Source: Pseudomonas fluorescens (GTDB lineage Bacteria > Pseudomonadota > Gammaproteobacteria > Pseudomonadales > Pseudomonadaceae). From it: DNA of 64,000 nt. The stretch lies in NCBI RefSeq assembly GCF_902497895.1, contig NZ_CABVHQ010000006.1:62001-126000 (forward strand), in the 5' to 3' direction. A model generated the notes under the pieces. It was not told the DNA's origin, ran no database searches, and saw nothing but the letters and a program-made list of their open reading frames with translations. Of this stretch, positions 53,935-61,911 are shown piece after piece. The number at the start of each line of letters is the position of its first letter. Within the stretch, counting starts at the first letter, position 1. The position numbers and the translations under genes are program-made.

Positions 53935-54010
53935 ATTTGTGTACATAGCAGCGTACACAAAACAGCTTTTCGGAAGCCCCAGAAAATTATGTACGCAGTC
54001 CGGAGAGCTC

Positions 54011-55216
54011 ATGGCGATCTCAGACACTTGGCTTAAGGCCCATAGCGGCAAGCCCCACGATACCCGCGAAGAGAAAGCAGACCGCGACGGGTTTGGTGTG
54101 CGCGTGACCCCGAAGGGGAAGATCACTTTTCAGCTGCGCTTTCGCTATGACGGTCGCCCCTGCCGCCTTGATCTCGGCACCTATCCGCTGATGTCGCTCA
54201 AGGATGCGCGCGCAGAAACGCAGCGTCTGCGTGCCCAGCTGGAGCAGGGGCATGATCCAAGGGTGGTGAAGCAGTTGGAGAAGCAGGCGATCCTCCAGGC
54301 TGATTCCGTGGAGTCTTTATTTCGCCAGTGGTACGAGGCGTACTGCAAAGGTAACAAGAAGGGGCATCACGAGATCCTGCGTTCTTTCGAGATCCATGTG
54401 TTCCCTAGAGTCGGCAAACTCCCTGCCGGGAAAGTCACCCTGCACGAATGGCTGGCGCTTCTTGAAGGGCAGGCAAAAGCAAGGCCCGGTATCGCCGAAC
54501 GTATTCTGGTCAATGCCAAGCAGATGCTGAAATGGGGCGTGAAGCGTCAGTTGATCCCCTCGCATCCGCTATCGGATATCAACGCCAAGGAAGACTTGCA
54601 GATCAAAAAAATCGCCGGGTCGCGCTCCCTTTCCGACGAGGAAATCAAGCTTGTGTGGAAAGCCATGGAGCAATCGCGCATGGCGACCAAGAACAAGATC
54701 TTCATGAAGCTTTGTCTGATCTACGGATGCCGCAACAGCGAGTTGCGCCTTAGCGAAAAAAGCCATTTCGACTTTGCCAAGAAGATTTGGACAGTGCCCA
54801 CCGAGAACCACAAGCTGGGCAAAGCCTCTGGGAAGCCGCTACTCCGCCCGATCCCCCCGGAGATCGAGGCTCTGATCAAACAGGCCATGGCGCTCAGCGC
54901 AGAGGGCAAGTACCTGTTCACGAACAGTGGAACGATTAAGCCGATGGGGACAGGGGCTCCCTTGCAGCTGCCTTACAACATCATGCAGTGGCTGCGGCGG
55001 CATGAGAAATATGAAATGCAGCACTGGTCGGTTCACGACCTGCGCAAGACCGCACGGACCAATTTCTCGACCCTGACCGAGCCCCATATCGCCGAAATCA
55101 TGCTTGGCCACAAGCTTCCGGGGAGCTGGCAGGTTTACGACCAGTATGACTATCTGGCGGAGCAGAAAGACGCCTATAGCGCATGGTGGCAGCGCCTCAC
55201 AGCCCTAACGGCATAA
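54011..55216 (+). CDS. int: SXT/R391-type tyrosine integrase
   Basis: Integrates and excises the element at prfC. 401 aa from ATG 54011 (MAISDTWLKAHSGKPHDTREEKADRDG), preceded by GGAGAG; the open frame extends to 53939 but without support. N-terminal DUF4102-type arm-binding domain (DGFGVRVTPKGKITFQLRFRYDGRPCRLDLGTYP), SAM-like core, and catalytic domain with Arg241 (YGCRNSEL), His342/Arg345 (HDLRKTARTN), His367 (LGHKLPG) and nucleophile Tyr376 or Tyr379. The sequence closely recalls the SXT integrase as I remember it, and its location beside prfC fits. Confidence 0.88.
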   Translation: MAISDTWLKAHSGKPHDTREEKADRDGFGVRVTPKGKITFQLRFRYDGRPCRLDLGTYPLMSLKDARAETQRLRAQLEQGHDPRVVKQLEKQAILQADSVESLFRQWYEAYCKGNKKGHHEILRSFEIHVFPRVGKLPAGKVTLHEWLALLEGQAKARPGIAERILVNAKQMLKWGVKRQLIPSHPLSDINAKEDLQIKKIAGSRSLSDEEIKLVWKAMEQSRMATKNKIFMKLCLIYGCRNSELRLSEKSHFDFAKKIWTVPTENHKLGKASGKPLLRPIPPEIEALIKQAMALSAEGKYLFTNSGTIKPMGTGAPLQLPYNIMQWLRRHEKYEMQHWSVHDLRKTARTNFSTLTEPHIAEIMLGHKLPGSWQVYDQYDYLAEQKDAYSAWWQRLTALTA

Positions 55217-55301
55217 CCGCCGTCAGGGGTAGAGCGACTGGGCCTCTACCCCCTACAAAGCCTCCTGGAATCAGGCTAGCATCCAGCAGGAGCTCCCAGA
55301 T

Positions 55302-55337
55302 TATTCCCTTGACGGAATAGTCATTTAAAGGTATATT
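55302..55337 (+). promoter_or_regulatory. Toxin-antitoxin promoter and operator
   Basis: TTGACG (55309-55314), 17-bp spacer, TATATT (55332-55337). An inverted repeat TATTCC/GGAATA (55302-55307, 55314-55319) overlaps the -35 box, the expected place for repression by the XRE antitoxin. Transcription should start at about 55343-55345, at the toxin ATG itself. Confidence 0.6.
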
Positions 55338-55342
55338 TAACA

Positions 55343-55711
55343 ATGAAGTGGCTTATCGAATTTTGTGACGAGTTTGACCCTGAATTCGAGGCCATGGCGG
55401 AAGCGGTTCAGGATGAGCTATTGGCGCAGCTCAAGGTACTTGAGCGGTTTGGTCCGGAGTTGGGGCGACCCCACGTGGACACGCTCAATGGCTCGAAGCA
55501 TGCCAATATGAAAGAGTTACGCTTCAAGGCTGATGATGGGGTTTGGCGTGTGGCTTTCGCGTTTGACCCGGAAAGAAAAGCAGTTGTTCTGGTTGGTGGC
55601 GACAAGTCGGGCAGCAGCGAGAAAAGGTTTTATAAAGTATTGATCAAGAGTGCGGATGGGCGGTTTGACCGGCATCTGGCCTCTTTGAAGAAGGAGAACG
55701 GTAATGGCTAA
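55343..55711 (+). CDS. RelE/HigB-type toxin (Gp49-like)
   Basis: 122 aa of the phage-derived Gp49/HigB-like toxin family, generally translation-dependent mRNA interferases. Motifs: AVQDELLAQLKVLERFGPELGRPHVDTLNGSKHANMKELRF, then DGVWRVAFAFDPERKAVVLVGGDKSG and a C-terminal FYKVLIKSADGRFDRHLASLKK. Toxin precedes antitoxin, as in higBA. ATG 55343 lacks a Shine-Dalgarno sequence (TTTAACAATG). Overlaps the antitoxin gene by 8 nt. Confidence 0.88.
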   Translation: MKWLIEFCDEFDPEFEAMAEAVQDELLAQLKVLERFGPELGRPHVDTLNGSKHANMKELRFKADDGVWRVAFAFDPERKAVVLVGGDKSGSSEKRFYKVLIKSADGRFDRHLASLKKENGNG

Positions 55712-56033
55712 GTCACTTGATCAGGTAATGAAAGCGCTCCCGGCTGCACGCAAGCAAAAGATCGAGCAGCGCGGCCATGAGCTCATTCAGGAGCAATTGA
55801 CCTTGCAGGCGCTGCGCAAGGAGCTGAACCTCACACAAGAGGCAATGGCTGACCTTCTGGATATGAAACAAGCCAACGTTTCTAAAGTGGAAAAGCGAGC
55901 AGACATGCTGATTTCCACGCTGCGCGGTTATGTTGAGGCTATGGGTGGAACGCTGGAGCTGGTTGCCCGGTTGCCCGGTCGCGGGCCTGTAAAACTGGAA
56001 GGCTTCCGCGATCTGAATGCGGATTGCAAATAG
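55704..56033 (+). CDS. XRE-family (HigA-type) antitoxin
   Basis: 109 aa with a helix-turn-helix (LQALRKELNLTQEAMADLLDMKQANVSKVEKRADMLISTLRGYVEAMGG) in the middle. It neutralises the preceding toxin and should autorepress the pair. ATG 55704 follows GGAGAACGG inside the toxin gene's end, giving coupled translation. Such modules stabilise integrative elements against loss. Confidence 0.88.
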   Translation: MAKSLDQVMKALPAARKQKIEQRGHELIQEQLTLQALRKELNLTQEAMADLLDMKQANVSKVEKRADMLISTLRGYVEAMGGTLELVARLPGRGPVKLEGFRDLNADCK

Positions 56034-56123
56034 CCTTCAGATCGTCACATGCATGATCGCGACTCGCGCCAAAGCAGAATCCCAACCTGGCACGCTCATG
56101 CAATTTTTTTGAAAAAAACTTCT

Positions 56124-56396
56124 CTAATATTCGACCTCAGAACCGCCTGCCATCGCTTTTATTCTCCAGCCATCAATAGAAGCTGAGCCTGAAATCCAGG
56201 TTGCATTGCGTGTGCGTTCCCGCTCGCGCTGCTCCCACTCGAAAACATCACCAGCGTCCCAGAGATTGCAGCTCCCGGCGTGCTTCATGCAGGGAGCTGG
56301 GAACGGATTCACTATTCGCTTCATGCGGCGAAACAGCGTGCGGCTTGAGCAGCGAAAACGCTCACATAAATCCTTCGTCGAATAATAGGCGCTCAT
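56124..56396 (-). CDS. AlpA-like helix-turn-helix protein
   Basis: 90 aa. The N-terminus MSAYYSTKDLCERFRCSSRTLFRRMKR is a MerR/AlpA-type winged-helix recognition unit, followed by a short segment (NPFPAPCMKHAGSCNLWDAGDVFEWEQRERERTR) typical of phage AlpA/excisionase-like regulators. It may act as the recombination directionality factor or regulator of the neighbouring second integrase. Only the helix-turn-helix is secure. It is the only minus-strand gene of the island. Confidence 0.7.
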   Translation of the reverse strand: MSAYYSTKDLCERFRCSSRTLFRRMKRIVNPFPAPCMKHAGSCNLWDAGDVFEWEQRERERTRNATWISGSASIDGWRIKAMAGGSEVEY

Positions 56397-56664
56397 CTCA
56401 TTTCCCCATTCGGGATCATGGCTATCACGCTACATGAGGGCGCTGCGCTAGCCGCCTCTCGCATTCCTCTTGGGGCCTATCCGGATCGCGGCGGACTGTT
56501 GCGGATCAATACAGGGTGATTGAGAAAGAATCACAACCAAAAAGTGTAAAAATTAATAAGTTATAAACTGTATTGGTAACATTATTAAAATATTGATCAT
56601 AAACTTTTGTATATGACAGAAAGAGATATTCAGAATGCAAATTATAATCAGAGGGGAGATGACG
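56397..56664. other. AT-rich gap with no gene seen
   Basis: About 270 bp. The last 150 bp are strongly AT-rich (for example around 56520-56640), unlike the left part of the island. It probably contains the promoters of the AlpA-like gene and of the small genes to the right. A minus-strand frame (56506-56817) overlaps the next gene and is not supported. Confidence 0.4.
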
Positions 56665-56871
56665 ATGACTCAGTTGCGTCAGGCGTTCTATGAAAAGCTC
56701 CTGGAGTTGGAGGAGCTTGGTGTTGAGCGCTTTAAAGGCGCAACCTTGTACGTCAATCCGATTAATGAGTTTGGAGAGGATGTTATCTTGCGGAATAAGT
56801 ACGGGCAAGTAGTCCATAAATTATTCAGTCATGGGCCATATCGGAGTTCGGCTGAAGAATTTAAGATATAA
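56665..56871 (+). CDS. Hypothetical small protein
   Basis: 68 aa from ATG 56665 (TQLRQAFYEKLLELEELGVERF), chosen because GAGGGG lies 8 nt upstream; ATG 56659 is too close to that site. No family recognised. The C-terminal half (GATLYVNPINEFGEDVILRNKYGQVVHKLFSHGPYRSSAEEF) looks like a small beta-rich fold. AT-rich codon use. Probably co-transcribed with the next gene and the second integrase. Confidence 0.55.
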   Translation: MTQLRQAFYEKLLELEELGVERFKGATLYVNPINEFGEDVILRNKYGQVVHKLFSHGPYRSSAEEFKI

Positions 56872-56923
56872 TTAAAGATAAAGTATTGCGTCTAGATAAT
56901 TGCAAAAGGAGATTAATATTGCC

Positions 56924-57196
56924 ATGGAATTCCCTCGTTATGTGAATATAGAGCAAGCAAGAAATGTACTCGCTGAAAGTGGAGTTGAGCTTACCCAGCG
57001 GCAAATAAAGCGCGCGGCAGACCCGGACGCACACGGAAAACGAAAGCTCCCATTTTTTGTTGACCCCATTGATGGTCGGTTGAAAATAGATAAAAACCTG
57101 CTGATGGAAATTTATGCCACCTGTCAGGTCAAAGCTCAAGATAACGCGCATATTAACGTAGAAAGTATCAAGGGAGTATTTGATCGGAAGCGTTAA
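56924..57196 (+). CDS. Hypothetical small protein upstream of second integrase
   Basis: 90 aa from ATG 56924 (MEFPRYVNIEQARNVLAESGVELTQRQIKRAAD). AAAGGAG at 56904-56910 is 13 nt away, so translation may start a few codons earlier at a non-AUG codon. The N-terminal part (NIEQARNVLAESGVELTQRQIKRAADP) has the look of a DNA-binding helix-turn-helix as in excisionases, followed by GKRKLPFFVDPIDGRLKIDKNLL. No family named. Ends 17 nt before the integrase. Confidence 0.6.
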   Translation: MEFPRYVNIEQARNVLAESGVELTQRQIKRAADPDAHGKRKLPFFVDPIDGRLKIDKNLLMEIYATCQVKAQDNAHINVESIKGVFDRKR

Positions 57197-57213
57197 TTGC
57201 TATATACAGAATC

Positions 57214-58365
57214 ATGTCCGATATCAGAAAAAAAACAGGAAAAAAAGGGTCCGCGTACCAGGTTCGTTACGCGGATAAATCCTCTAGCACAGGTTATTCA
57301 TATGAAACTTTTGGTCTTCGCAAAGAAGCGCAAGCTTTTGTAGAAAGCCTGTCCAGTAGAAAGCACCTAAATAAGCAAGTAAATACAGTTGAAGTCGCAG
57401 TGCGGTCTTGGCTGGACATCTGTGAAGCTGAGGGGCGAGACGGTAGGGAGCCAGTTTCATTGGCAGTAATGAATCTATATAACCGCCGCGCCGAAATAAT
57501 CAATGCCTATCATTGGGAAAAAGCGCTACAAGACATCACAAAGCCGGACATCGTGAATTTCCGCAGTTGGCTGCTGAAACAATATAGTCGCGATCAGTCA
57601 AGAAAGGTTTTGAGTTCTCTGCACTCTGTAATGTTGGAGATGGTCAGTCGCGGCCATATTGGACATGACCCGGCGTTAGGGGTGCGCATTCAGGCTGAAG
57701 CGCCGGAGATAGAAGTTCCTAGCCATGTAGAAGTTAAAAAAATTCTTCGTGCCGCAGACGAATTAGCGAAAGCGCCACATTATCAAATTCGGGAGGCTTG
57801 GAAGCGATACCGCCCGATGATCTACCTGGCTGTAGCATCGGGTATGCGCCCCCAGGAGTATGTAGCACTTTCCCGGCGTGACGTTCTGAATAACGGAATC
57901 CGAGTGAGTCAGGCTATGGATCGCTCGGGAAAAATAGGCACTCCAAAAAGCCGCGCCGGTTACCGCGTGATCGATGTAGGACCGGAGGTTATAGCCATGA
58001 TCCGGGACTTCATGGAAAAGGATGGTCACCCTGACGATTTAGTATTTGGCACTCGCACAGGTAAACCGATGCAGCTGGTTCCTTTTCGGGCCAGCGCATG
58101 GGCTCCCGTTATGAAGAAAGCGGGCTTGATGGTGAAAGATAGCGAGACAGGTAAGGAGCACCCCAAATACACGCCCTATGCACTGAGGCATTTTTTCGCT
58201 TCGTGTCTGCTGATGAAAAACTGCGATATCAAGTATGTCCAAGCGCAGATGGGGCACGCACGCGCCGCCCTTACCCTGGACACCTATGGCCATCTATTGC
58301 CATCAATGGATGATGCTCGCGCCGCCACAACCCGTGCCCTCGTCGGTGAATTATTGAGCACCTAG
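57214..58365 (+). CDS. Phage-type tyrosine recombinase/integrase (second)
   Basis: 383 aa. N-terminal AP2-like arm-binding part (KKTGKKGSAYQVRYADKSSSTGYSYETFG), core-binding SAM-like domain, and catalytic domain with Arg212 (ASGMRPQEYVAL), Lys in GTPKSRAGYRVID, Arg325/His326 (YALRHFFAS, Tyr at the usual first-box His), His348 (MGHAR) and nucleophile Tyr358 (TLDTYGHLLP). Unrelated to the SXT-type integrase. It reads toward a tRNA-Gly 3' fragment 60 bp downstream, its likely att core. ATG 57214 lacks a strong ribosome site. Confidence 0.9.
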   Translation: MSDIRKKTGKKGSAYQVRYADKSSSTGYSYETFGLRKEAQAFVESLSSRKHLNKQVNTVEVAVRSWLDICEAEGRDGREPVSLAVMNLYNRRAEIINAYHWEKALQDITKPDIVNFRSWLLKQYSRDQSRKVLSSLHSVMLEMVSRGHIGHDPALGVRIQAEAPEIEVPSHVEVKKILRAADELAKAPHYQIREAWKRYRPMIYLAVASGMRPQEYVALSRRDVLNNGIRVSQAMDRSGKIGTPKSRAGYRVIDVGPEVIAMIRDFMEKDGHPDDLVFGTRTGKPMQLVPFRASAWAPVMKKAGLMVKDSETGKEHPKYTPYALRHFFASCLLMKNCDIKYVQAQMGHARAALTLDTYGHLLPSMDDARAATTRALVGELLST

Positions 58366-58373
58366 GAAAAGGT

Positions 58374-58622
58374 TGTGGCAGGACTGTGGCTAAGCAGTCA
58401 TATCTATTTGAAAAACATAAACAAAAAATAGCCTTCCAAGCTGGCTATGAGGGTTCGATTCCCTTCACCCGCTCCATCAATTAAATCAATAGGTTAGGTT
58501 TACTTAAGGGCGGGGAAGCGGGTGTTCTTTGCCGTTTTTGCCACAAAATGCCACACGCTAAAACCCGCAGAAATCCGCCATTGTCCGCCGTGGGCGTTTT
58601 GAACTTGTGGCGGGTTTGTGGC
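58374..58622. repeat. Paired TGTGGC arm-type repeats around a tRNA-Gly core (attP-like)
   Basis: TGTGGC occurs in three closely spaced pairs: 58374 and 58385 (11 bp apart), inverted at 58540 and 58550 (10 bp apart), and direct at 58606 and 58617 (11 bp apart). Helical-turn spacing is typical of integrase arm sites. The first pair lies left of the tRNA-Gly fragment and the other two lie right of it, so both arms are present. Confidence 0.6.
58429..58476 (+). other. tRNA-Gly(TCC) 3' fragment (att core)
   Basis: The segment runs from the anticodon loop CTTCCAA through a variable loop, the T arm (GAGGGTTCGATTCCCTT) and the acceptor strand CACCCGC to TCCA, matching the 3' half of tRNA-Gly with anticodon TCC. 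No 5' half precedes it; upstream is AT-rich non-tRNA sequence. Such 3' fragments mark attachment sites of integrases that use tRNA genes. Confidence 0.8.
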
Positions 58623-58773
58623 GAATCCGCCTGGCTCGCAGGCCAGCATTCCATTCTCCTGGAGGAGGATGAATCATCTGGGCTGGTCTGCTTTCGGGCT
58701 CTGAGCACATTGACAAGTGTCGCTTGACGCTTGACCATTGCGCGTCCTGACGATGGGGACGGGAGGATTCGCG
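58477..58773. other. Non-coding stretch right of the att core
   Basis: 297 bp holding two of the TGTGGC pairs and a TTGACA box at 58710-58715 that may belong to the promoter of the HigA-like gene. I looked for a HigB-type toxin or its remnant here and found none. Confidence 0.5.
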
Positions 58774-59073
58774 ATGTCCGTCAACGAGCAACATCCTGGC
58801 GCGCTGGTGCGGCAAGAGTGTCTTGAGCGCAGCGGCCTGTCCGTGACCGCCGGGGCTGAAATCTTAGGGGTCAGCCGACAGGCGCTCTCCAATTTATTAA
58901 CGGGTAAATCCGGAATTTCTCCAGAGATGGCTATCCGGCTTGATCTGGTGTTTGGTAGCAGTGCTGAAACATGGCTCCAGCTCCAATTAAAATTCGACCT
59001 GGCCGAAGCAAGGAAACGCACCGCTGCCATTAAAGTTCGGTCCCTTAACGTACAACCGAACGCTCATATTTAA
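58774..59073 (+). CDS. HigA-family XRE regulator, orphan
   Basis: 99 aa from ATG 58774 (MSVNEQHPGALVRQECLERSG), preceded by GGGAGG; the open frame back to 58738 lacks a site. HigA-type helix-turn-helix: LSVTAGAEILGVSRQALSNLLTGKSGISPEMAIRLDLVFGSSAETWLQLQLKFDL. No toxin gene adjoins. It is 20 nt upstream of the DNA methyltransferase, so it may act as a controller of the restriction-modification genes, or be what remains of a higBA pair. Confidence 0.85.
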   Translation: MSVNEQHPGALVRQECLERSGLSVTAGAEILGVSRQALSNLLTGKSGISPEMAIRLDLVFGSSAETWLQLQLKFDLAEARKRTAAIKVRSLNVQPNAHI

Positions 59074-59093
59074 TTCAGATCCTTTAAGGTCCC

Positions 59094-60815
59094 ATGACAA
59101 CATCTCTTAACCTTCATCAGCTTTCACTTCCTGACCTCTGCCCTGTTACGGCAGCCGTCCATGAACTGGCGACCACGGGCGGTGTGGAAGCAAGAGGGGC
59201 TATTTTTACCCGCAGAGAGGTTGTCGAGTTCATTCTGGACCTTAGCGGTTACAGCAGCGACCAGCCATTGCACCGCCTTCGCCTGCTTGAGCCCTCCTTT
59301 GGCGGCGGCGACTTTCTGCTTCCGGCTATCGAGCGCCTGCTTCAAGTCTGGCAATCGAGTGATTGCAAGGGCGATGCGCTCGGCTCCTTAGGTACGTGCA
59401 TTCGTGCTGTCGAGCTGCATCACGAAACCTTCATCCAGACCAAGACTCTGGTGATCCAGGCGTTGCAAGATTCGGGGATTTCCAACAAAGACGCCTTGGC
59501 GCTCGCTGACTGCTGGCTCATCCAAGGCGATTTCCTGCTGGCCGAGATCCCGGGTCAATTCGACTTTGTCGTGGGCAATCCGCCCTATGTGCGGCAAGAG
59601 CTGATCCCTGACGTGCTGATGGCCGAATACAGATCCCGGTACAAAACGATTTATGACCGGGCTGACCTCTACATTCCCTTTATCGAACGGTCGCTTAACC
59701 ACCTCACGAAGGGCGGTAATCTGGGCTTTATCTGCGCAGACCGCTGGATGAAAAACCGTTATGGCGGACCGCTTCGCCATATGGTTGCCGCTGGCTTTCA
59801 CTTGAAAGCCTATATCGATATGACCGACACGCAGGCGTTCCATACCGATGTCATCGCCTATCCAGCGATTACAGTCATATCCCGGCAAAAATCCGGACCG
59901 ACACGGATCGTGCACAGCCCCTCGCTGGACCGCTCGCATCTGAAAAAGCTTGCAGCCCTTATCGCTGAGAAGACCCTGCCGAAAGACGAGGATTCCATAC
60001 GCGAGATCGCCTGCGTCACGTCAGGCGATGAGCCCTGGATTCTGGAGTCCTCAGATCAACTGAATCTGGTTCGTCGTCTTGAAACTGTGTTCCCGACTAT
60101 CGAAGAGGCAGGGTGCAAAGTTGGTATCGGTGTAGCCACTGGAGCGGATAAGGTTTACATCGCGCCCTTCGATACACTTGATGTCGAGCCGGACCGCAAG
60201 CTGCCGCTCGCGATGACCCGCGACATCGTCAGCGGGTATATTGAGTGGCGCGGCTACGGGGTCATTAACCCCTTCCAGGATGAAGGCGGGCTGGTCGATC
60301 TCGAAAAATATCCGCGCTTGCGGCGCTACCTGGAGACCCACAAAGAAGTCATCTCCAACCGGCACTGCGCCAAAAGCCAGCCGTCCAACTGGTATCGCAC
60401 CATTGACCGCATTACGCCTTCGCTTGCGAAAAAGCCGAAGCTGTTGATTCCGGATATCAAGGGCGATGCCCATATCGTCTATGACGAGGGTACGTTGTAC
60501 CCCCATCACAATCTGTACTTTATCCTCTCGGACGACTGGGACCTCAAGTCCCTTCAGGCGGTGCTGCTTTCCGGCATAGCGAGACTTTTTGTATCTGTCT
60601 ACTCGACCAAAATGCGGGGCGGATATTTGCGCTTCCAGGCGCAGTATCTCCGTCGTATCAGGGTTCCGCTCTGGAAGGACGTTCCTGAAGCCTTGAGGAA
60701 AGACCTTTCCGAAGCTGCCGAGATGCACGATATCCCGGCCTGTAATCGCGCTGTTTTTAAACTTTATGGACTCACTCCCGAGGAGTGCGCCGCCCTTGGT
60801 GGAAATGGAGAATAA
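59094..60815 (+). CDS. Type II N6-adenine DNA methyltransferase (PaeR7I/XhoI type)
   Basis: Protects host DNA against the adjacent nuclease. 573 aa. SAM-binding motif I is [15 protein letters not shown] (about 65-80); the catalytic motif IV NPPY is at 162-165, marking an N6-adenine enzyme of gamma type; [16 protein letters not shown] and a C-terminal target-recognition region follow ([19 protein letters not shown]). The nuclease gene follows after 2 nt. Given the nuclease family, the expected target is CTCGAG with the adenine methylated. Confidence 0.88.
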   Translation: MTTSLNLHQLSLPDLCPVTAAVHELATTGGVEARGAIFTRREVVEFILDLSGYSSDQPLHRLRLLEPSFGGGDFLLPAIERLLQVWQSSDCKGDALGSLGTCIRAVELHHETFIQTKTLVIQALQDSGISNKDALALADCWLIQGDFLLAEIPGQFDFVVGNPPYVRQELIPDVLMAEYRSRYKTIYDRADLYIPFIERSLNHLTKGGNLGFICADRWMKNRYGGPLRHMVAAGFHLKAYIDMTDTQAFHTDVIAYPAITVISRQKSGPTRIVHSPSLDRSHLKKLAALIAEKTLPKDEDSIREIACVTSGDEPWILESSDQLNLVRRLETVFPTIEEAGCKVGIGVATGADKVYIAPFDTLDVEPDRKLPLAMTRDIVSGYIEWRGYGVINPFQDEGGLVDLEKYPRLRRYLETHKEVISNRHCAKSQPSNWYRTIDRITPSLAKKPKLLIPDIKGDAHIVYDEGTLYPHHNLYFILSDDWDLKSLQAVLLSGIARLFVSVYSTKMRGGYLRFQAQYLRRIRVPLWKDVPEALRKDLSEAAEMHDIPACNRAVFKLYGLTPEECAALGGNGE

Positions 60816-60817
60816 CT

Positions 60818-61558
60818 GTGCCGCTAGACCTTGTTGATTATGAGAGCAAGACTCCTGACGCTATAAAAGCCTTCTGGCAGAGCAGGGATGACGCGAAGAC
60901 AAAGCAAATGGAATCCGGCAAAGCGGATCAAGGCGAGCGCGCCGGTGTAACCGGCGGCAAGAATATGGATGGCTTTACCGATCTCATCACAGAGATCGTA
61001 AAGAAAAACGGCCTGGCCCACGCGCAGATTCATCAGCAAAAGGCTGCCCTGACGCTTCCGGGCTACTTCAGGCCCACCAAGCTCTGGGACATTATCGTCA
61101 TACACAAGGGCCAGCTGATTGCCGCCATTGAGCTCAAGAGCCAGGTGGGGCCGTCTTTCGGGAACAACTTCAACAACAGAACGGAAGAAGCCATCGGCAC
61201 AGCACACTGCCTGTGGACTGCCTACCGTGAAGGCGCGTTCGGTAAGCACCCCCGGCCTTTCATTGGCTGGCTGATGGTGGTCGAAGATGCTCCAGGCTCG
61301 CGGACACCCGTTCGTGACAAGTCGCCTCACTTCCCGACGTTCAAGGAGTTCAACGGGGCATCGTATTTGAACCGATACGACATTCTGTGCCAGCGGCTGA
61401 TGCAGGAGCAGCTCTATTCTTCCGCCGCGCTGATCGCCTCGCCGCGTGACGCTGTTGGCTCAGGAGAGCACGCATCTCTTTCCGATTTGACCAGCCTCAA
61501 AACCTTTGTGACCAGTCTTGCAGGACATGTCGCCACTGTGGCGGCGCAGCTGGAATAA
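60818..61558 (+). CDS. Type II restriction endonuclease, XhoI/PaeR7I family
   Basis: 246 aa from GTG 60818 ([19 protein letters not shown]), preceded by GGAG; this is the length I recall for PaeR7I. Stretches [63 protein letters not shown] and [19 protein letters not shown] are characteristic of the family. The candidate nuclease centre is Asp91...Glu105-Leu-Lys107, a PD-(D/E)xK pattern. Predicted to cut CTCGAG. Two nucleotides after the methyltransferase stop. Confidence 0.92.
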   Translation: MPLDLVDYESKTPDAIKAFWQSRDDAKTKQMESGKADQGERAGVTGGKNMDGFTDLITEIVKKNGLAHAQIHQQKAALTLPGYFRPTKLWDIIVIHKGQLIAAIELKSQVGPSFGNNFNNRTEEAIGTAHCLWTAYREGAFGKHPRPFIGWLMVVEDAPGSRTPVRDKSPHFPTFKEFNGASYLNRYDILCQRLMQEQLYSSAALIASPRDAVGSGEHASLSDLTSLKTFVTSLAGHVATVAAQLE

Positions 61559-61593
61559 GCATAAAAAAGATTGTAGTAATAGGAGTTGGGGCA

Positions 61594-61911
61594 ATGGATG
61601 AGTTTTGGAAAGCAGCGTTGAAGGCTGGTGGCCCCGTAGCCATCGTTTGCTTTTTGATCTGGTGGTTTCTGGGGCAGGCATTTGAACATCAGCTGATAGC
61701 CATATTTGGCACAGAGCAGAAGTTTGAATTTGTGCTGGTGGTCACAGGCGGCCTATTTGTCTGCCTGTACGCTGCCATCGTTAATTTTGGAAAAAAGCCC
61801 GATACCACTATTCATAAAGAAAACAAGGCCGTCTTCCACAGGACCATCATCAAGGGCGATGTTGTTCTCGGCGACAAAACCGTAAACGCAAGGGAAGAAA
61901 ATGGGGAATAG
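61594..61911 (+). CDS. Small two-helix membrane protein of ABC-3C-like cassette
   Basis: 105 aa from ATG 61594, preceded by GGAGTTGGGG. Two hydrophobic helices (about 11-28, AGGPVAIVCFLIWWFLGQAF; about 45-66, FEFVLVVTGGLFVCLYAAIVNF), then a cytoplasmic-looking tail VFHRTIIKGDVVLGDKTVNAREENGE. The tail motif reappears at the N-terminus of the next protein. No family recognised with certainty. Context suggests a membrane-acting component, possibly the effector, of the cassette. Overlaps the next gene by 11 nt. Confidence 0.65.
   Translation: MDEFWKAALKAGGPVAIVCFLIWWFLGQAFEHQLIAIFGTEQKFEFVLVVTGGLFVCLYAAIVNFGKKPDTTIHKENKAVFHRTIIKGDVVLGDKTVNAREENGE

Noticed and set aside
56506..56817. Minus-strand 103-codon frame overlapping the small plus-strand gene
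   Set aside because: No ribosome site and no family; the plus-strand gene at 56665 has a good site and fits the direction of its neighbours.
58429..58476. Functional tRNA-Gly gene
   Set aside because: Only the 3' half is present; the sequence upstream cannot form the D arm or acceptor 5' strand.
58477..58773. HigB toxin gene upstream of the HigA-like regulator
   Set aside because: No frame of suitable length or sequence was found on either strand.
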